Shown in pieces: positions 23,301 through 35,551 of a DNA stretch of 64,000 bases. The position numbers and the translations under genes are program-made. How positions within the stretch are numbered: position 1 is the first letter of the stretch; the number at the start of each line of letters is the position of its first letter. The stretch covers positions 1 through 64,000 of the forward strand of contig JAGFNX010000052.1 of assembly GCA_017657125.1 (NCBI GenBank), written 5' to 3'. Under the pieces are notes generated by a model, which was not told the DNA's origin, ran no database searches, and was given only the letters and a program-made list of their open reading frames with translations. This stretch comes from Scopulariopsis brevicaulis. Its lineage: Eukaryota > Ascomycota > Sordariomycetes > Microascales > Microascaceae.

Positions 23301-23748
23301 CAGTGCGTTTTTTCGAAGAGGTTCATCTGGCCCTCGTGGGAGTTGCGGGGGGATATGAAAAGGGCCTTTGATCGCACATTAGTCTTTCCCACTCCCTCCT
23401 ATCCTTCAAAGATAGTTTGATGGAAAGGGTCAAGGGCTCTCGTACCTGGTATCCGGCCTTGATGGCGCTAAACAAGAAAATGATGTACCGGAAGTCGTTG
23501 GGACCGATGTATGCGATCGTGGGAAACTCCCCCTTTGACGGCCGCCCCGACGTCTCGATGATCTTGTGCGCGACGCGGTTGATGGCGTTTGCGCCGTCGG
23601 CGTAGGTGATGGGCTCCCAGCCGTCCTTGGGCTCCGAGGTGCGCGGGTGGAAGAGCCAGGGCCGCGTTGGGTCGTTGGCGGCGTGGTCGTCGATGATGGA
23701 GGTCATGAGCCTGCGCCCGTAGGCGGGCTTCGGGGTGGTTTCGGCCAT
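20321..23748 (-). CDS. NRPS-like carboxylic acid reductase (A-T-R), 5 exons
   Basis: Activates a carboxylic acid as AMP ester, loads it on a carrier domain and reduces it to the aldehyde with NADPH. The protein has 1053 residues, about the length of the Neurospora aryl-acid reductase. Exons: 23446-23748, 22969-23365, 22663-22899, 22537-22612 and 20321-22469. The adenylation domain has the P-loop LHTSGSTGLPKP at about 182-193 and LFHAAG later. The carrier motif FFHGGVDSMQ has the phosphopantetheine Ser at about 596. The reductase domain has the nucleotide fold GSTGALG at about 695-701 and the active-site YGRSK with Tyr848 and Lys852. There is no condensation domain. It is divergent from the aegerolysin gene. 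The substrate is unknown, with aryl acids the best guess. Confidence 0.92.
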
Positions 23749-25014
23749 GGTTCGTTTGTTCGGGGCGAGGGTCGTTTATGTGTTGTTGGTGAAGGTGTTG
23801 TATAAGTGTGATGTTTACTCAGTTTCTTGTTGAGCGTGTAGTGTTGTAGTATGGAAGCGTGGTCTGGTGAACAAATCTAGCTCTGTCGCCAGCATGGCTG
23901 CCCATCTGTTTAAGTACAAACCCTCTCGGGACTTCTCCTAGCACCCCCAGCGCTCTATCCCGTCTCCTCCGCGGAACCATCGGCACGATATTGCATCATC
24001 GACACCCGGCGGTCGCCCATTATGCTTCTGCCAAAAGTCTAATGCGCGGCATAGGCAGAGGACCGGGCGTTTGCCCTCGACGCCCAGATGGAGCTAAACA
24101 CTCGGGAGCTAAAAGACGGCACTCAATGCTTAGCACCTGTCAAGTTTGAAGTGTGGATGCTTCGGACACCGGAGTTTCGTCGGACATGTGGGTCTCTGGG
24201 AGCGAGGGCCGGGTGCTCCACTACGCCGTTGTTTCGACCGACCTGTGGGTCTGGGGGAGGTCCCTGCGGTGGGTATCACCGGGTACGGGGCGTCATGGAG
24301 TGCACAACTTCCCCGAGTAGCACGGGTAGCACATCCGACGTTCATTATGCAGCATAATTCTTTGCGTCATCGGTTTCAACACATCGACTCGTATTCCTCC
24401 TCCTCGACTCCAGCACACTACCGACCTGGACGTCCACCCCACACTAGGTTTATCAGATACCGTGCACCCGTCGGGGTCCGCAACCCACCGACCTGATACC
24501 GCGCCGCCTGTATTCGCCGAGAGGTGGACGATGGCTATTACCACCGCTCTATCAATCCATTACTCTTTGACCGACAGACCCGAGCCACGGCAGATATTAT
24601 GGCCTGGGCATTCGGATAGCATGTCGGCATTCAAGTCACGAGCTTTGGGTTACGCCGTATGACGCCCTCACCTCCATATCCCGCCGAGTTAGCCTTTGAT
24701 TGGCGCCTGCCTCTGGGCTGTGGCTTGATGCCCCCCAAACGCCATTGGAACGGCCTGGACATGCGACCAATCACGAGCTAGGCTGAATGAATGCTGACTC
24801 GAAACTTGACCTGAATCATCATGAGCGAGGTGCATGGTAATGTGATGTGCGGAATCGAGATGGCGTTATAGTCAGGAACAGTGCAGATATATAGAGACAA
24901 TAAGCCGGCCATGACCGCGACGTCGCGGTTGCAAGGTAAACACTATCAAGACAAACCGCACCTGACTGTGTTGTGTTTAAATCGCATTGTTCAACAACCG
25001 TTAAATCCGCAACC
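23749..25014. promoter_or_regulatory. Divergent promoter region, A-T-R reductase and aegerolysin
   Basis: A 1.27 kb interval with genes leaving in both directions. No third gene was seen. A short imperfect duplication around GTGGGTCT occurs at about 24190 and 24245. No confident binding sites were identified. Confidence 0.45.
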
Positions 25015-25532
25015 ATGACGAGCTTCCCTTCAGATGCCTGGATCGACATGCAGGTCCGGAACCACCTAACCAACAACGACACGCTATCGATTGCCAACGC
25101 CCACCATGACAGGTACCCACCCCTTTTCCCATTCCCTCTTTCATTCCCTCTCCCAACCCGCAGGTCCCACCCATGCAGCACCCGCCCCTGACGCCCTCAA
25201 GTGGCCGCTTCCTCGAAAACGTCGGCAGCACAACAGAGATCGACGACGAAGGCGTCAACGGCCTCGTCGCGAAGCCCCGCCACCTGACCCACATCGTCGC
25301 CTGCGGCACCCACGGGTCCACGGCCGGCACCTCCGGGGGCTACGACATCTACGACCAGGACACAAAGGTGTGCCACGTCAGCTGGTCGTGTCCGCTGAAC
25401 CGCGGCATCTCGAACTCGCTGGATATTGTGGACCTAGATGGGAACTATGATGTTGAGTGTAAGGGGGGGAGTCTGGATGCCGGGCCGATTGGACATGTGA
25501 GTATCAGGGTCAAGAACGGGGAACCCATGTAA
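25015..25532 (+). CDS. Aegerolysin family protein
   Basis: Small beta-sandwich protein of 142 residues related to Asp-hemolysin and ostreolysin, which bind membrane lipids such as sphingolipid/sterol domains. Exons are 25015-25112 and 25202-25532. The 89-nt intron uses the late acceptor CTCAAG, because only this joins IANAHHD to SGRFLENVGSTTEID in frame. Family features are AWIDMQVRNHL and LSIANA at the N terminus, VACGTHGSTAGTSGGYD in the middle, and VSWSCP plus the Gly/Val-rich C terminus. There is no signal peptide, as usual for the family. No MACPF partner gene is nearby, so pore formation with a partner is not indicated. It is divergent from the A-T-R reductase. Confidence 0.85.
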
Positions 25533-27815
25533 GAAACGTAGGTGGGTTTCTATTGTCGCTGGGAACCGATGTGGTATCTGTATTAGTATCGGGATTCTTT
25601 ACTCAGGTCCCAAGCTACTAATTGCTTGCTGCAAACACGGCTTGATTGGTTTCCGTTGTAACTATTCATGCCAAGAAGACGTCTGGTCTTACTGTGCCTC
25701 GCCAAGCCGCATCACGTTAGTGTTAGACACCCGGGTGGATAATGCCGGCACTCTCCGGCCCCCTCCTCCGATGCGTGAATATAAGCATTCTTCAGCTAGG
25801 AGAGCATCCTCACCCGTGAATGGGATGTCCCCACCTTGCGTGCGATGCGGGTTCTCACCTTAGCCGCCCTGCACACCCGCGACTGCGGGGCCGAGCTGAC
25901 GTCTTGTCCTCCAGGCCCACTTCGCACCCGCTGTGGGCCATGAACGGGGCCGTGACAACCGCTCAAAATAACCCGAACCCTGCTTTGCAGGAGAATTATG
26001 CTACCAAGTGCCGCTCTAAGACAGCACTAAGGGTGGCTTGGCAACGCCGAGTAGTTCCCGCTTCGATCGCCCCGTCTTAGTTCCCGTCGACTTACTCGCT
26101 CGTATCCCGGTAGGGAGCTACTAGCTTGCTCTCCTTGCTTGGAACCCGAGGGCATCGCACGTCATACTCTCTACCTCGATTACTTGTGCTGGTATCGCTC
26201 TCTACCGGCCAGTTACGAGCTCCACGAGAGTGGGGCTGTTTTCCTTGATTCTCGTCATCAGTCCCGCGGCAACGCCCCGTCACCAACTAATTACGGCCTC
26301 GCGGCAGCTATAGCGGCCAGGAAAACACTCCCAACCTCTCCGGCAGGACGTAAGAGTCTCAGTCCCCCTCAGCCCCAAGCTAGCCCTGGGCACAGTGAAG
26401 TGCGCCGTCCCACGCTAATTTCACAGCGTTGCCGCCACCACACCTTCGTCCCGGAACGTCCCGCTCGGCCCGCCCTTTCCGAGATGCCCCACATCTCAGC
26501 TTCATCCCGATCCGACGTGGGTTGAACGCCGCTCGAGTCCCCGTGCCTCTCGGTATCTCACCGGCCACTCCCGAGCTCCTTGGCGATAACACCAACACCC
26601 CTTTCGCCAATGATTGACACAGTGATAGTCGTGTGGGCCACCATACCCATAGGCATGATTCTCAGATCGATAATCCTAATAGAGCCGACGCCGTGAACGC
26701 CCGGGATCCCGCCCACGAGGCTTCTGCCGACCCAAGCCCCGGCGCGTTCGTTCTACTCAGGGGCTTCCCCAATCGTAGCACCGTCTGCGGCTGTGTGCAG
26801 TGTGGACAGCAGAAGGTCGCCGCGGGTCCTTGGTCGGCTATGAGAAAACATCTTGTTCTGTCGGGATGCTCGTTAGCTAGTCTTCGGGCGTGGGGATCGA
26901 GACGCGGGGAACGATCGCAAGGCAAACGATGAACCATTGAATGCCCCGTGCCCAAGAATCATCAGTTCTTTTCAGGCTCGGGCAGGTTTGACAAATACGC
27001 TGGCACTACTGGGAGAAGATTACCATTATTTTCGTTACTTAACCTGCTTGTAGTGTGTGGTGGCGATCGGTTCCAAGCCAAATTCCATGTTAAGTGTGAA
27101 TCATTCGAGAGGGCGATAAAGACTCAGTCCCTTGTCCGCCCGCCCCCCGAGGAAGCAGGCGAGGTGCTCTCTGCGTCGAAAATCACGTCTGAAATGGTAG
27201 CTAGTAATATCTCGCGGCGAGCTTGATTCTTATCATGCTACACAAGACCTGTACTAGCGGGTCATGTCTTCTGTTTGCTAACGGGACGGGGACGCAGACC
27301 TATAGCATTGCACCAGGCAGTACGACCCCACGCCATTCCCATCAGTGGGAAGCTGCTAGCTCGCCAAGCCTCCATATACAAAGACGTCCTCAAAAACAGC
27401 TGGTAAACCCATCCCCCGGCTCCCGCCTACTTTCTCCCGGCCCCGTTTTGCACCTTCCTTACACATGCAAAGGAACAACGAATGCAATGCACCCTAGAGG
27501 TGCAACGTTTGCGATCGGATCGCTGGTTCGGCTTGCAGCCGGGGGTGCTGTCGGCATGGCGGTCCTCATGATGTAGAGCAACTTGATTCGACCGCCGGGA
27601 TATAGTTCGCTAGTCCCACTCAACTTACAAGGTAATACACAACGACGGTACACATCTAATCACGAAGAATTCATGCAATGTTCATTACGACCCACGGGCG
27701 AACTCGCCGTGAGGTTAAAAGATTATGGCGTAGTGGGCACTGCGCAAGCTATATATCATGGCGCAGGCAATCATCTCGTAGCGAAAAACACAGGTCAAAC
27801 GCACCCCCGATACCC
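25533..27815. other. Gene-poor tract, no gene supported
   Basis: A 2.3 kb stretch between the convergent aegerolysin and bleomycin hydrolase genes. Short reading frames are scattered on both strands, none with a recognisable motif, signal peptide or convincing splice sites. It holds the 3' UTRs of both neighbours. Confidence 0.45.
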
Positions 27816-29496
27816 TCACGCGAGGCTCCCCATGGGGTCCCACAGCGGGAGCACAACCGGCTCCTTCTCAAGCGCATCCCTCACGTCCTCGCCCACAAAC
27901 TTGGGATCGACAACGGCCTGATACACAAACTCGTCCATCCAGGCATCGCTCATGACGAACCACCCCTTGGCCCCAGCCTTCTCCCCCCAGCTATTCTGCA
28001 CCCTCCACCGCACCGTCCCGCCGCTCTTGGAGTCGACGTGCACCCCCGTCAGCACCATGGCGTGCGTCATGGCCGACTCCCCCGTCCGCAGCCTGTCCGC
28101 CTTGTTCATTCCCAGCATCGAGACGTCGAGGCCGACCTCGTAGTCCACGAGGCGGAGGTCCATGACCCCCGCGCTGGAACTGGAGAACTTGCCGACGTCG
28201 CACCCGAAGAAGACGGGGAGCCCCGCGCGGAGCATCGAGACGCAGGCGGACTTGAGCGTCTGCATCGGCACGTTGACGTACGTCACTCCCCTTCCGCCGA
28301 CGATGTTGCCCAGCCGCGAGACGGTGAGCGGCGTTAGAGGCGGGTTCCGCGGGTCGTGCACGAGGGAGATCATGGACGCGATGGAGTGTGATGTGATGTG
28401 CGGCGAGGGCGAGTAGATGTTGCGCGAGAAGCACTTTGGCGTGCAGGTGAGCTCGTGCGCCGCGCCGTCCTTGTCGAGGAAGGACCAGGTGAACTTTTCG
28501 TCCGGCGACGGCGGCTTGCCGAGGGTTAGGGTCAGGACGCGGAGGATGTCCTGCATCGTGCGCTCCTTTTCCGCCGCAATGTCCGCGTCGGACTTTGCGT
28601 CGTCCGCCGCGATGCGCCGCAGCGCGAGCGCCGCCTCCCGCAGCCTAGTGGTGACAATGCCGTTCAGGACCCCCGAGTTCCGCGCGTTCCAGCTGTCGGG
28701 GTACAGCGCCTGCGGCACGAGCCCGTACTTCCGCACGAGGTTGTGCACCATGTCCCACTGGCCCCCGTCGCTGACAACGTCGCCCAGCAGCGTCTGCACG
28801 ACCCTGCCCCCCAGGTCCTCACGCGCCGTGTCGACGACCTGCTCGAGGAACCAGTTGGCCTTCTCGAGCTTGTCCCAGAAGAAGAGGTACGACTGCGAGA
28901 GCTCCAGCGCGTCGAGGTTGTGCCGCCGCATGAGGGCCACGCGGAAGATGTTTGTGGAGGCGAAGAGCCAGCAGCGGCCCGAGGAGCCCTGGTCTGTTAT
29001 GGGCCCGCCCTCGAGGGGCACGCGGACGTTGAAGACGTGGGGCTCCGGGGTGTGGGCCGCGGGGGAGGCGAGGACTGTTTCGGGGTTGGCAGTGCTGAGG
29101 GCCGAGAGGGCGAGTCTGGGGGGTGTTAGGGGGTTCTGGAGCTCGGTTTGAGGCGGTGCGCGGGGCTGCGGAAGCTTACTTGTTCTTGGGGTTCTCGAGG
29201 AGGGTCTCCTGCCAGGAGACCATGGTCTGGGCCGACAGACCTTCCGGCTCGCGCCTCGTGTTGTGGGCGGGCTTGTTCTCGGTGTGCTCCATCGCTTGGG
29301 GGGGTTGGCTCTCGGCCTGGCGCATCGCCATAGGCGCAGACACGTTCTCGGCGCCGCGCATCGTGCTCTCGGGTGCGGACCTCTCGCTCGCAGAGCTGCT
29401 CCCGCAATCAATGTAAACGTAGTCGCTCTCGCCCGAATCAATCTGCATGCGCTCAATCTCGTTGTCAAACTCCTTTCTCGACCTGAAGCTCATCAT
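27816..29496 (-). CDS. BLH1: Bleomycin hydrolase (papain-like cysteine peptidase C1B)
   Basis: Cytosolic self-compartmentalising aminopeptidase (yeast Lap3/Blh1) that trims peptides and inactivates bleomycin and homocysteine thiolactone; 538 residues. Two exons, 29180-29496 and 27816-29115, separated by a 64-nt intron. The catalytic triad is visible: Cys154 in QGSSGRCWLFA, His457 in MTHAMVLTG and Asn480 in VQNSWGE. The N-terminal ~105 residues are acidic and low in complexity, rich in Glu, Ala, Ser and Met, longer than the usual short lead of the family. The ATG at 29496 is followed at once by a second Met; either may be used. Confidence 0.92.
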
Positions 29497-31318
29497 GGCA
29501 GTGTAAATAGAAAAAGGTGCTCGCTGGCAAAAGCGGTGAAAGGAAAAAGATGTTGAGACGTTGGGTCCGGGAGTGGGGGAATCCCAGAGCTGAATACGGA
29601 GGCCTAAAGAGGTTCGAGCTCGGGCCAGGCGCGGGGCCAATGCGACGGAACGAGTCCCGCAGCTGACCCCGTGTTCTTTTTTCTGCGGGGTCAGGTGGCC
29701 CATGAGCCCGCCAAGGTTGCCAGGGGTGTGCAGGAGTGCGGGTAGCGGCGGGGGCCACTTTCTGGTGTTCGCGCGGCGGCCGAGTACCCTGATAGGACCA
29801 CTTGCGCCTTCCCGATTCGCGATGGCGACACCGCCTGATGGATGCGGCTTAGCGCTGCGGGCTGCGGTGTGTCGTGGGCACTGGACGTCCTTCCAGTGGG
29901 GAAAACAGTCACGTCAGCTGGGCGGAGTAGCCGCTTGTGGAACGACGTGTTGCGGGGGGTGCGGGATTGCGACAATCGCGTGGTTCCTGGAAGGGGCAGG
30001 AGTGGGGCGTCGGGCAATACAATACGATGGATCGGCCTTTCGGGGAGACCTTCCCGCGTGGGAGGATCAGCTACTCTAACGTGTTTAGGCGGTGCTGGGG
30101 TGGTCACGGGGTATCTATCCTAATTTAGCTCCCCACAAGGTTATGCTTCGAACGATTGACGTCGCTAATGGCCGGTTCTGAAAGCGTCGGGTTTTTTTAT
30201 TTTGGGAACGGCGACGCCGGATCGTGTCGAGCCAAGGTGCCGGGCCGGCATTGACAGTCGCAGGGTCGCCTCCCCCTTGGAGGACCGTGCGAGGGAGGAT
30301 CGCCCTGAAAAGGGGGACGTATTATGCAAACCTACCCCTCTTCTAGAAGCACTATATCCAAAAACTTTCTCATCCGTTGCGAAAAAAGGAACTGCCTTGT
30401 TCGTTAATTACAGGTAAACCTACTAGCACTAGTCCTGAAAGACTCCAAGATGGAAGCTCGACGACGATGACGGACTAGGCGAAAAGACCGAGAATAGCCG
30501 AGCCCCAAGGGAGGTGGGGAAGTGACCTAAAGACGGAATCTTCGTCGAAACCGTGACAATGTTGCGATAATGACGATGGGAATACTGCCATAGGCCTCGT
30601 AGCGATGGAAAACAACTAAATACTCCTCTGTCCTTGAGAAAAAGGCGATGCACCCCGCCGGGATGCTGCCATCTTCCCAGTCGTGGTCTTCCTGGTCAAG
30701 AGACACCCTCGTTGACATGCCGGCCCCAGTAAACGAGTATAAGAGAGCGATTTCTAACCAGCGGGACACACCTTGGACTTCGAATTTGGAGGGGCGTCAC
30801 ATCTCCGCCCACGACAGCGCCGAATGCCCTGCCAAGAGACGGTAGGCATGTGGGAAGGGGCGGGGGGAGGTACGCACAGCAGGATTGTGAGATCTGCCGA
30901 CGCAAACTCTACAAAAAGGCCGGCGGTTGCTATTCATTGACCGTGGCTTCTTACAGTTACGGAACATGTACATAACAACTTGTCCTACGCAGTGCATTAC
31001 GTACAACGCAAAGTTGACACCCCGCTGGATTCTACGCAGGATCGTGACATAGAAACTGCGCGGCACCCTGCTCTATACGGTGAGAAGTCTTGGAAATAGA
31101 GGAGCATTGAGAAAGGAAGATCGAGTTGTCGAGTCACGAGCTAAAATCCTATTTATGTAGAGTGACTGGAAGGCGGCTCCATAATATGTTGTTGCCTATC
31201 CCCATACCACATTGCCCCGATCAAGCCCCCATACTCTCAGTAGCACACGCACTCCCTATAGCGCGTCCTAGTTAGTATCATGATAGTCGCTTCTACGTCA
31301 AGACACTATGCAGAGAGC
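29497..31318. other. Intergenic, no gene supported
   Basis: Begins with the bleomycin hydrolase promoter. The remaining 1.6 kb has only short frames. One minus-strand frame at 30527-30769 reads smoothly but has no motif and no partner exon. Nothing else was recognised. Confidence 0.4.
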
Positions 31319-31544
31319 CTACCCGGTGATACACTCCCCTCCGTTGTTCGGTGTGCGACACTAGAGTCGAAATCAGTACGTAGGTCGCGGAAGCGGGCCA
31401 CTAGCAGACATCCCGTACCTGTGCTAGGCAGTTCGCTGGGTCGCAGGCCCGCTTATCCAGGGTGTGGGCCTCGGAGCCCGGCATGCCGGCGGCCACGGCG
31501 GCTGCGACGAGGAGGGATGAAACGAAGGCGTTGAAGAGGTGCAT
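31319..31544 (-). CDS. Tiny secreted cysteine-rich peptide, 55 residues
   Basis: Exon 1 (31419-31544) encodes a signal peptide (MHLFNAFVSSLLVAAAVAAG), a short propeptide ending at the Kex2 site LDKR, and the start of a mature peptide (ACDPANCLAQ). A 58-nt intron (GTACGG to CTCTAG, with ACTGAT as possible branch site) leads to exon 2 (31319-31360), which adds CRTPNNGGECITG and a stop. The mature peptide would have 23 residues with four Cys (34, 39, 43, 52), a spacing that could form two disulphides. A TATAAAAG box lies about 103 bp upstream of the ATG. Without splicing, the frame stops after VRDVC. This is a candidate effector or antimicrobial peptide; no family was recognised. Confidence 0.55.
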
Positions 31545-31646
31545 CTTGCGAGGTTGATAGGTATGCGATTCGCCGAATTATACTTGTGAATATGGTGATA
31601 TGCAGTAGGGCGTTGTTATCATCCTGCTGCGGCGGGAACTCGTCCC

Positions 31647-31654
31647 CTTTTATA
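31647..31654 (-). promoter_or_regulatory. TATA box of the cysteine-rich peptide gene
   Basis: Minus-strand TATAAAAG followed by GGGACG, about 103 bp upstream of the peptide ATG. Consensus sequence and spacing support a real transcription unit. Confidence 0.5.
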
Positions 31655-33770
31655 ATCTCGACTTACTATCCTGCCCCTATGGACTGATTATCTTATCAAT
31701 CAGCCGATCGATGGCCCTGATTCCTTTGATTATCCCCAGACGCGAGGGATCAACGCCGAGTTCGGGGCGGCTGATAGGTTTAGAGAAGCGCCTTTCCTAT
31801 AATGGCAAAGATGTCGAAGATCCGCTAGATGACACTGAATCCTTCAACAATATGTTGACAAAACAAGTTGCCTGCCATGGGACTTTTCCAAAAATAACTT
31901 GCTCCGGAGAGTGGGTGCCCCTAGGAAGCGTAGAACCCGAGTGGACCGAATACGCATTAGACGCTAGTGCTGGCCCAACTTTCGTATAGATTGATAACTG
32001 AAACGGCTTAGCTGTGGGATAGGCATCAGGAGGAATGGAAGCTTCTGGACACTGGAGTGGGGAAAGGAAAGGTTGTAGACCGAGATCGGTCCGTAGACCT
32101 CGCATCTTTCGTACGTAAGGTTGGCCGTCACGCTACGGCACCAGCCACGCCCGTCATGAAATTCTTGGACATTCATCGGAATGACCTGATTGGAAGGGAC
32201 TGCAGCTCAGCGGGTCCACTAATATATAACGGATCGCATTTAGGATTGCGAAGGATTCAACCGGAAGCTTAAGCTTCATACCCCTACGTAATGGTTGTCG
32301 AGAGACATCGGTACCCTCAACAGCGTGACGTGAAATAATTCGGCAGGGCTTCTGGGCGCGGAGTATCCTCCGCCATACCCCGCCGATTGCTGGAGATGCA
32401 ACCCGCACAGGCTCGTGGGGGGCATACGAGGAGATGTGGCTATGCGGAGCGGCCCTGAGTTATCAATCTGATAATCTTTGAGCCCCGGTTGATGTGATGT
32501 GGGTCTTGCGGAGCGGGCACAAAACTGGTGGGACTCATAGCTGTTAATTGAGCTCTATGCTTTAGATATCCATTCTCTAGTCCGGAGCCGAGTAGGATAT
32601 TCTGACGTAGATTGCAACGTGGGGGATTGATCGACTGAAGTATACTCCCCATACCATATAGATCGGTCCTATGATGGTCGTCGCCATCCCCCACACCGGT
32701 CAACCTGTACCGTGTCGAGCCTGGACAGCCTTCGCATGAGCTATAACGACACTTGAAAGTTATGACGGATCCAGGGTGTTCATGTAATTCAAGAAGCGGT
32801 GCTTTATGTACATTTGTTTCCGCCATAATGAGTTGGGAGCAACGTCTTTTGCAACGGCGAATCTTGACCATCATTTACCAAAGTATTTACCCTTCACGCT
32901 ACCGTATTCGGGGTACCTCCTTAGTACACAGAGTGCGTCGTTGATGACTTGTACGAACATATACTTGCTGTTGCTACATCTAGTGCAGGTGAAACAACGG
33001 AGTGGATAATATGGAAGGTCAAACAATGGAGAAAGAAAAAGACACTACTACACTAAGGGGGACAGTGTACCGTTTATAAAGTGCAGATGTACTGGGGTTG
33101 AATGAGAGTATCTTTGGGTTATATATTATATCACACTATATGTCGGGCCCAAAATAGAAACGCAAGTGTAAGAAAAACGAGCAAGTCGATACCTGTGCAG
33201 GCTACAGTACCCCCCTACTGTAGCTATAGATTGGAGAAGCGGGTGTCAACTAGGGCTAGAATAACATTGGTGTACACCTGCTTCCTACGAATATACATCT
33301 TGTCATAGGTGACAATAGCGGAGATTCGATGTACAATCTAGGTGACATTCCTCAAATTCCAATGCAGATTCGTAGCTAAGTCGATACTTGAGTTGACGTA
33401 GACTGTGAAGGGAAAGGTGCGTAAGACATCTCGTAAGAAGAGACGACTGGTCCCCGCGCATCATAACCACCGCGTTACGTGCCGAATGCCTGGTGACTGA
33501 CATGCGAGAGCACTACTAAGCCCCCTGAGGTCACATTCTCGGTAGAAGTTGTGTGTTCCTCGTGCCGAGCTACCCCGGCGCCGAGTCTTGCCCACTTCTG
33601 TCGAATCAGGTCAAAACCCGGTGCGGGGGTGGGGCCACCCGGAAAAGCGTCCCCTCTACCTGGAAGCCGACTATAACCCCCGCTTCGACGACGCCGAAGA
33701 CCGAAACGCGAAGGCCAATACCTTGAAAACTCTAAAACTCTAATAGTATCTCAGATTGACACCTATCGCC
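31655..33770. other. Gene-poor, partly AT-rich tract, no gene supported
   Basis: A 2.1 kb stretch between divergent genes. The part around 32990-33320 is AT-rich with many TA and TATA runs, which could be an old repeat-induced mutation target or simply spacer. The last 200 bases should hold the promoter of the cyclase-family gene. Confidence 0.4.
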
Positions 33771-34820
33771 ATGTCTGAGAAACCCTCCTTCGACGCCCTC
33801 CCCCTCCGCAAGGGCGGACCCCACGGCAACGCCTGGGGCCTCTTCGGCTCCACCGACCAGCTCGGCATGCTGAACCTCCTCACCCCCGAAGTAAAAGTCG
33901 CCGCCGCACGAGAAATCACCGACGGAACAGCAGTGTCCACGGACCTTCCTCTGGACCACCTCTCGCGGCCCTGCTTCGGCCGCGCGCCGTTCGAGCAGAG
34001 GATCAAGAACAAGGCGCCGCGGGTGGTGAACGACGACACGCTCGTTTTTAACACGCAGTCCAGTAGCCAATGGGATGGGTTCCGGCATTACGGGTATCAG
34101 GATGCGAAGCTTCATTTTAATGGAGTGACGCCGGAGGAGGTTGGCTCTTCCAAGGTGATGGGGATTGACGGTATGGGCCCCTATTTGGCGGCTTATTGGC
34201 GTGGCTAATGCTGGGTAGCGTGGGTGGAGGCTGGCGGCATTGTCGGCCGCGGGGTGCTTCTTGACTACGCCGCTTGGGCAGACAGCAAGGGGATTGAGAT
34301 CTCGGCGTTCGAGCCGAAGTCCATACCCGTTTCGACCCTGAAAGAGGTCGCAGCTAGCCAAGGAACGACCTTTAAAGAAGGCGACATTCTCCTCATCCGC
34401 ACCGGCTGGGTACGCGCCTACGAAAAACTCACAGATGCCGAGCGCGAGGCCCTCGCACAGGAGACGACGCCTCCAGCCATTGGGCTGGAGTCGTCCGAGG
34501 AGACGCTGCGGTTCCTATGGGACTCGTCGTTCGCGGCCGTTGCGGGTGATCAGCCGAGCATGGAGGCGTGGCCGTGTCAGGACAAGAGATTCTGGCTGCA
34601 CGAGTGGTTATTAGCAGGGTGGGGGATGCCCATTGGGGAGCTGTTTGACTTGGAGAGGCTGGGGGAGGAGTGTCGGAAGAGGGGGCGTTGGTCCTTCTTC
34701 TTTAGTAGTGTGCCGCTCAAGGTATGTTGTTCCTGACCGCGGACCTAGAGGACCTGAGCTAACTGGGAGTAGGTCCCGGGCGGAGTGGCGAGTCCTCCGA
34801 ACGGAGTTGCGATCTTCTAG
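33771..34820 (+). CDS. Cyclase-family metal-dependent hydrolase (kynurenine formamidase-like)
   Basis: Member of the PF04199 cyclase family, cytosolic hydrolases whose relatives include bacterial kynurenine formamidase. The protein has 316 residues from exons 33771-34170, 34219-34721 and 34773-34820. The 51-nt last intron is supported because splicing gives VPLK then VPGGVASPPNGVAIF, the usual ending; unspliced, the protein would stop early. The metal-site region is SSSQWDGFRHYGYQ with its Asp and His, and the later conserved part is GRGVLLDYAAW. WPCQDKRFWLHEWLLAGWG and IGELFDLERL are typical of the fungal branch. Substrate unknown. It is upstream of GH2 on the same strand but separated by 0.7 kb. 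Confidence 0.88.
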
Positions 34821-35551
34821 ACTCGGGCTTCAGTGATGATGCCCAAGGAGTGCAAAAACAACCTTGCGTTGTAGCGACGGACCGATACGAGATGATGTGT
34901 TGAGCTCTACTGTTAAGCAGACGCCTGAACCAATGCTAAACACAACATCAACATCGTCAACTCAAATTGACCTTCCTCATTACATACCCGCTTTTGTTCC
35001 CGAAGACGCTGTGATCCATTCGTACTAGTTCACATTTATACTATCAGAATTGTGACTTCAGTGACCGTATCCTGGGCTCCACTGGACATTGCTTCTACCA
35101 TGGTAGGCACAGGCTCTCGGATTTTTGGCCCCGGCCGATACTCCTTCCCGATGCTACCTATCGCATGAAGAATCTGCAAACCACGCATCAGAGAGGCAAT
35201 TGCCGGAGCCCGGTCCGGATCCTACTCGACTGTGCATCCTCCCATTCGCGGAATCCAATTTCCCGCCCCCGGTGTCCAGCATGCCGCTCTCAACCGCGCG
35301 ACAGATCTTTCCGCCTTTAGATTAAGTTTGCGGGGAATGCGGAGCCGTGTCCCTCTTGTAGGATCATCTTGGACGGCTCATTCGCGTTTCCCCGCATGAG
35401 GTCGTGCTTTCCCGGGTAATATGCTAGGCGGGGTATGTGATCGTGGGGGCTAATACGCTGAAGGAGTATATTAGATGGGTGTCATGGTAGGTTGTGTCGC
35501 GTAGGCTTTGTCTCACACGAGTCACACAATTAAGCTTATGCCGTACTTAGG
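34821..35551. other. Intergenic, upstream of the GH2 gene
   Basis: No gene was seen. A GCGGGG (CreA-type) hexamer lies near 35428, a site type common in promoters of carbohydrate-active enzyme genes. No clear TATA box was found. Confidence 0.4.

Noticed and set aside
3687..23748. Secondary-metabolite cluster made of the P450, MFS genes and A-T-R reductase
   Set aside because: They are spread over 20 kb with an LPMO, a phosphate symporter, repeats and an Egh16-like gene between them; nothing ties them together.
30527..30769. Minus-strand 80-codon frame with smooth composition
   Set aside because: No partner exon, no motif, and no splice signals in suitable places.
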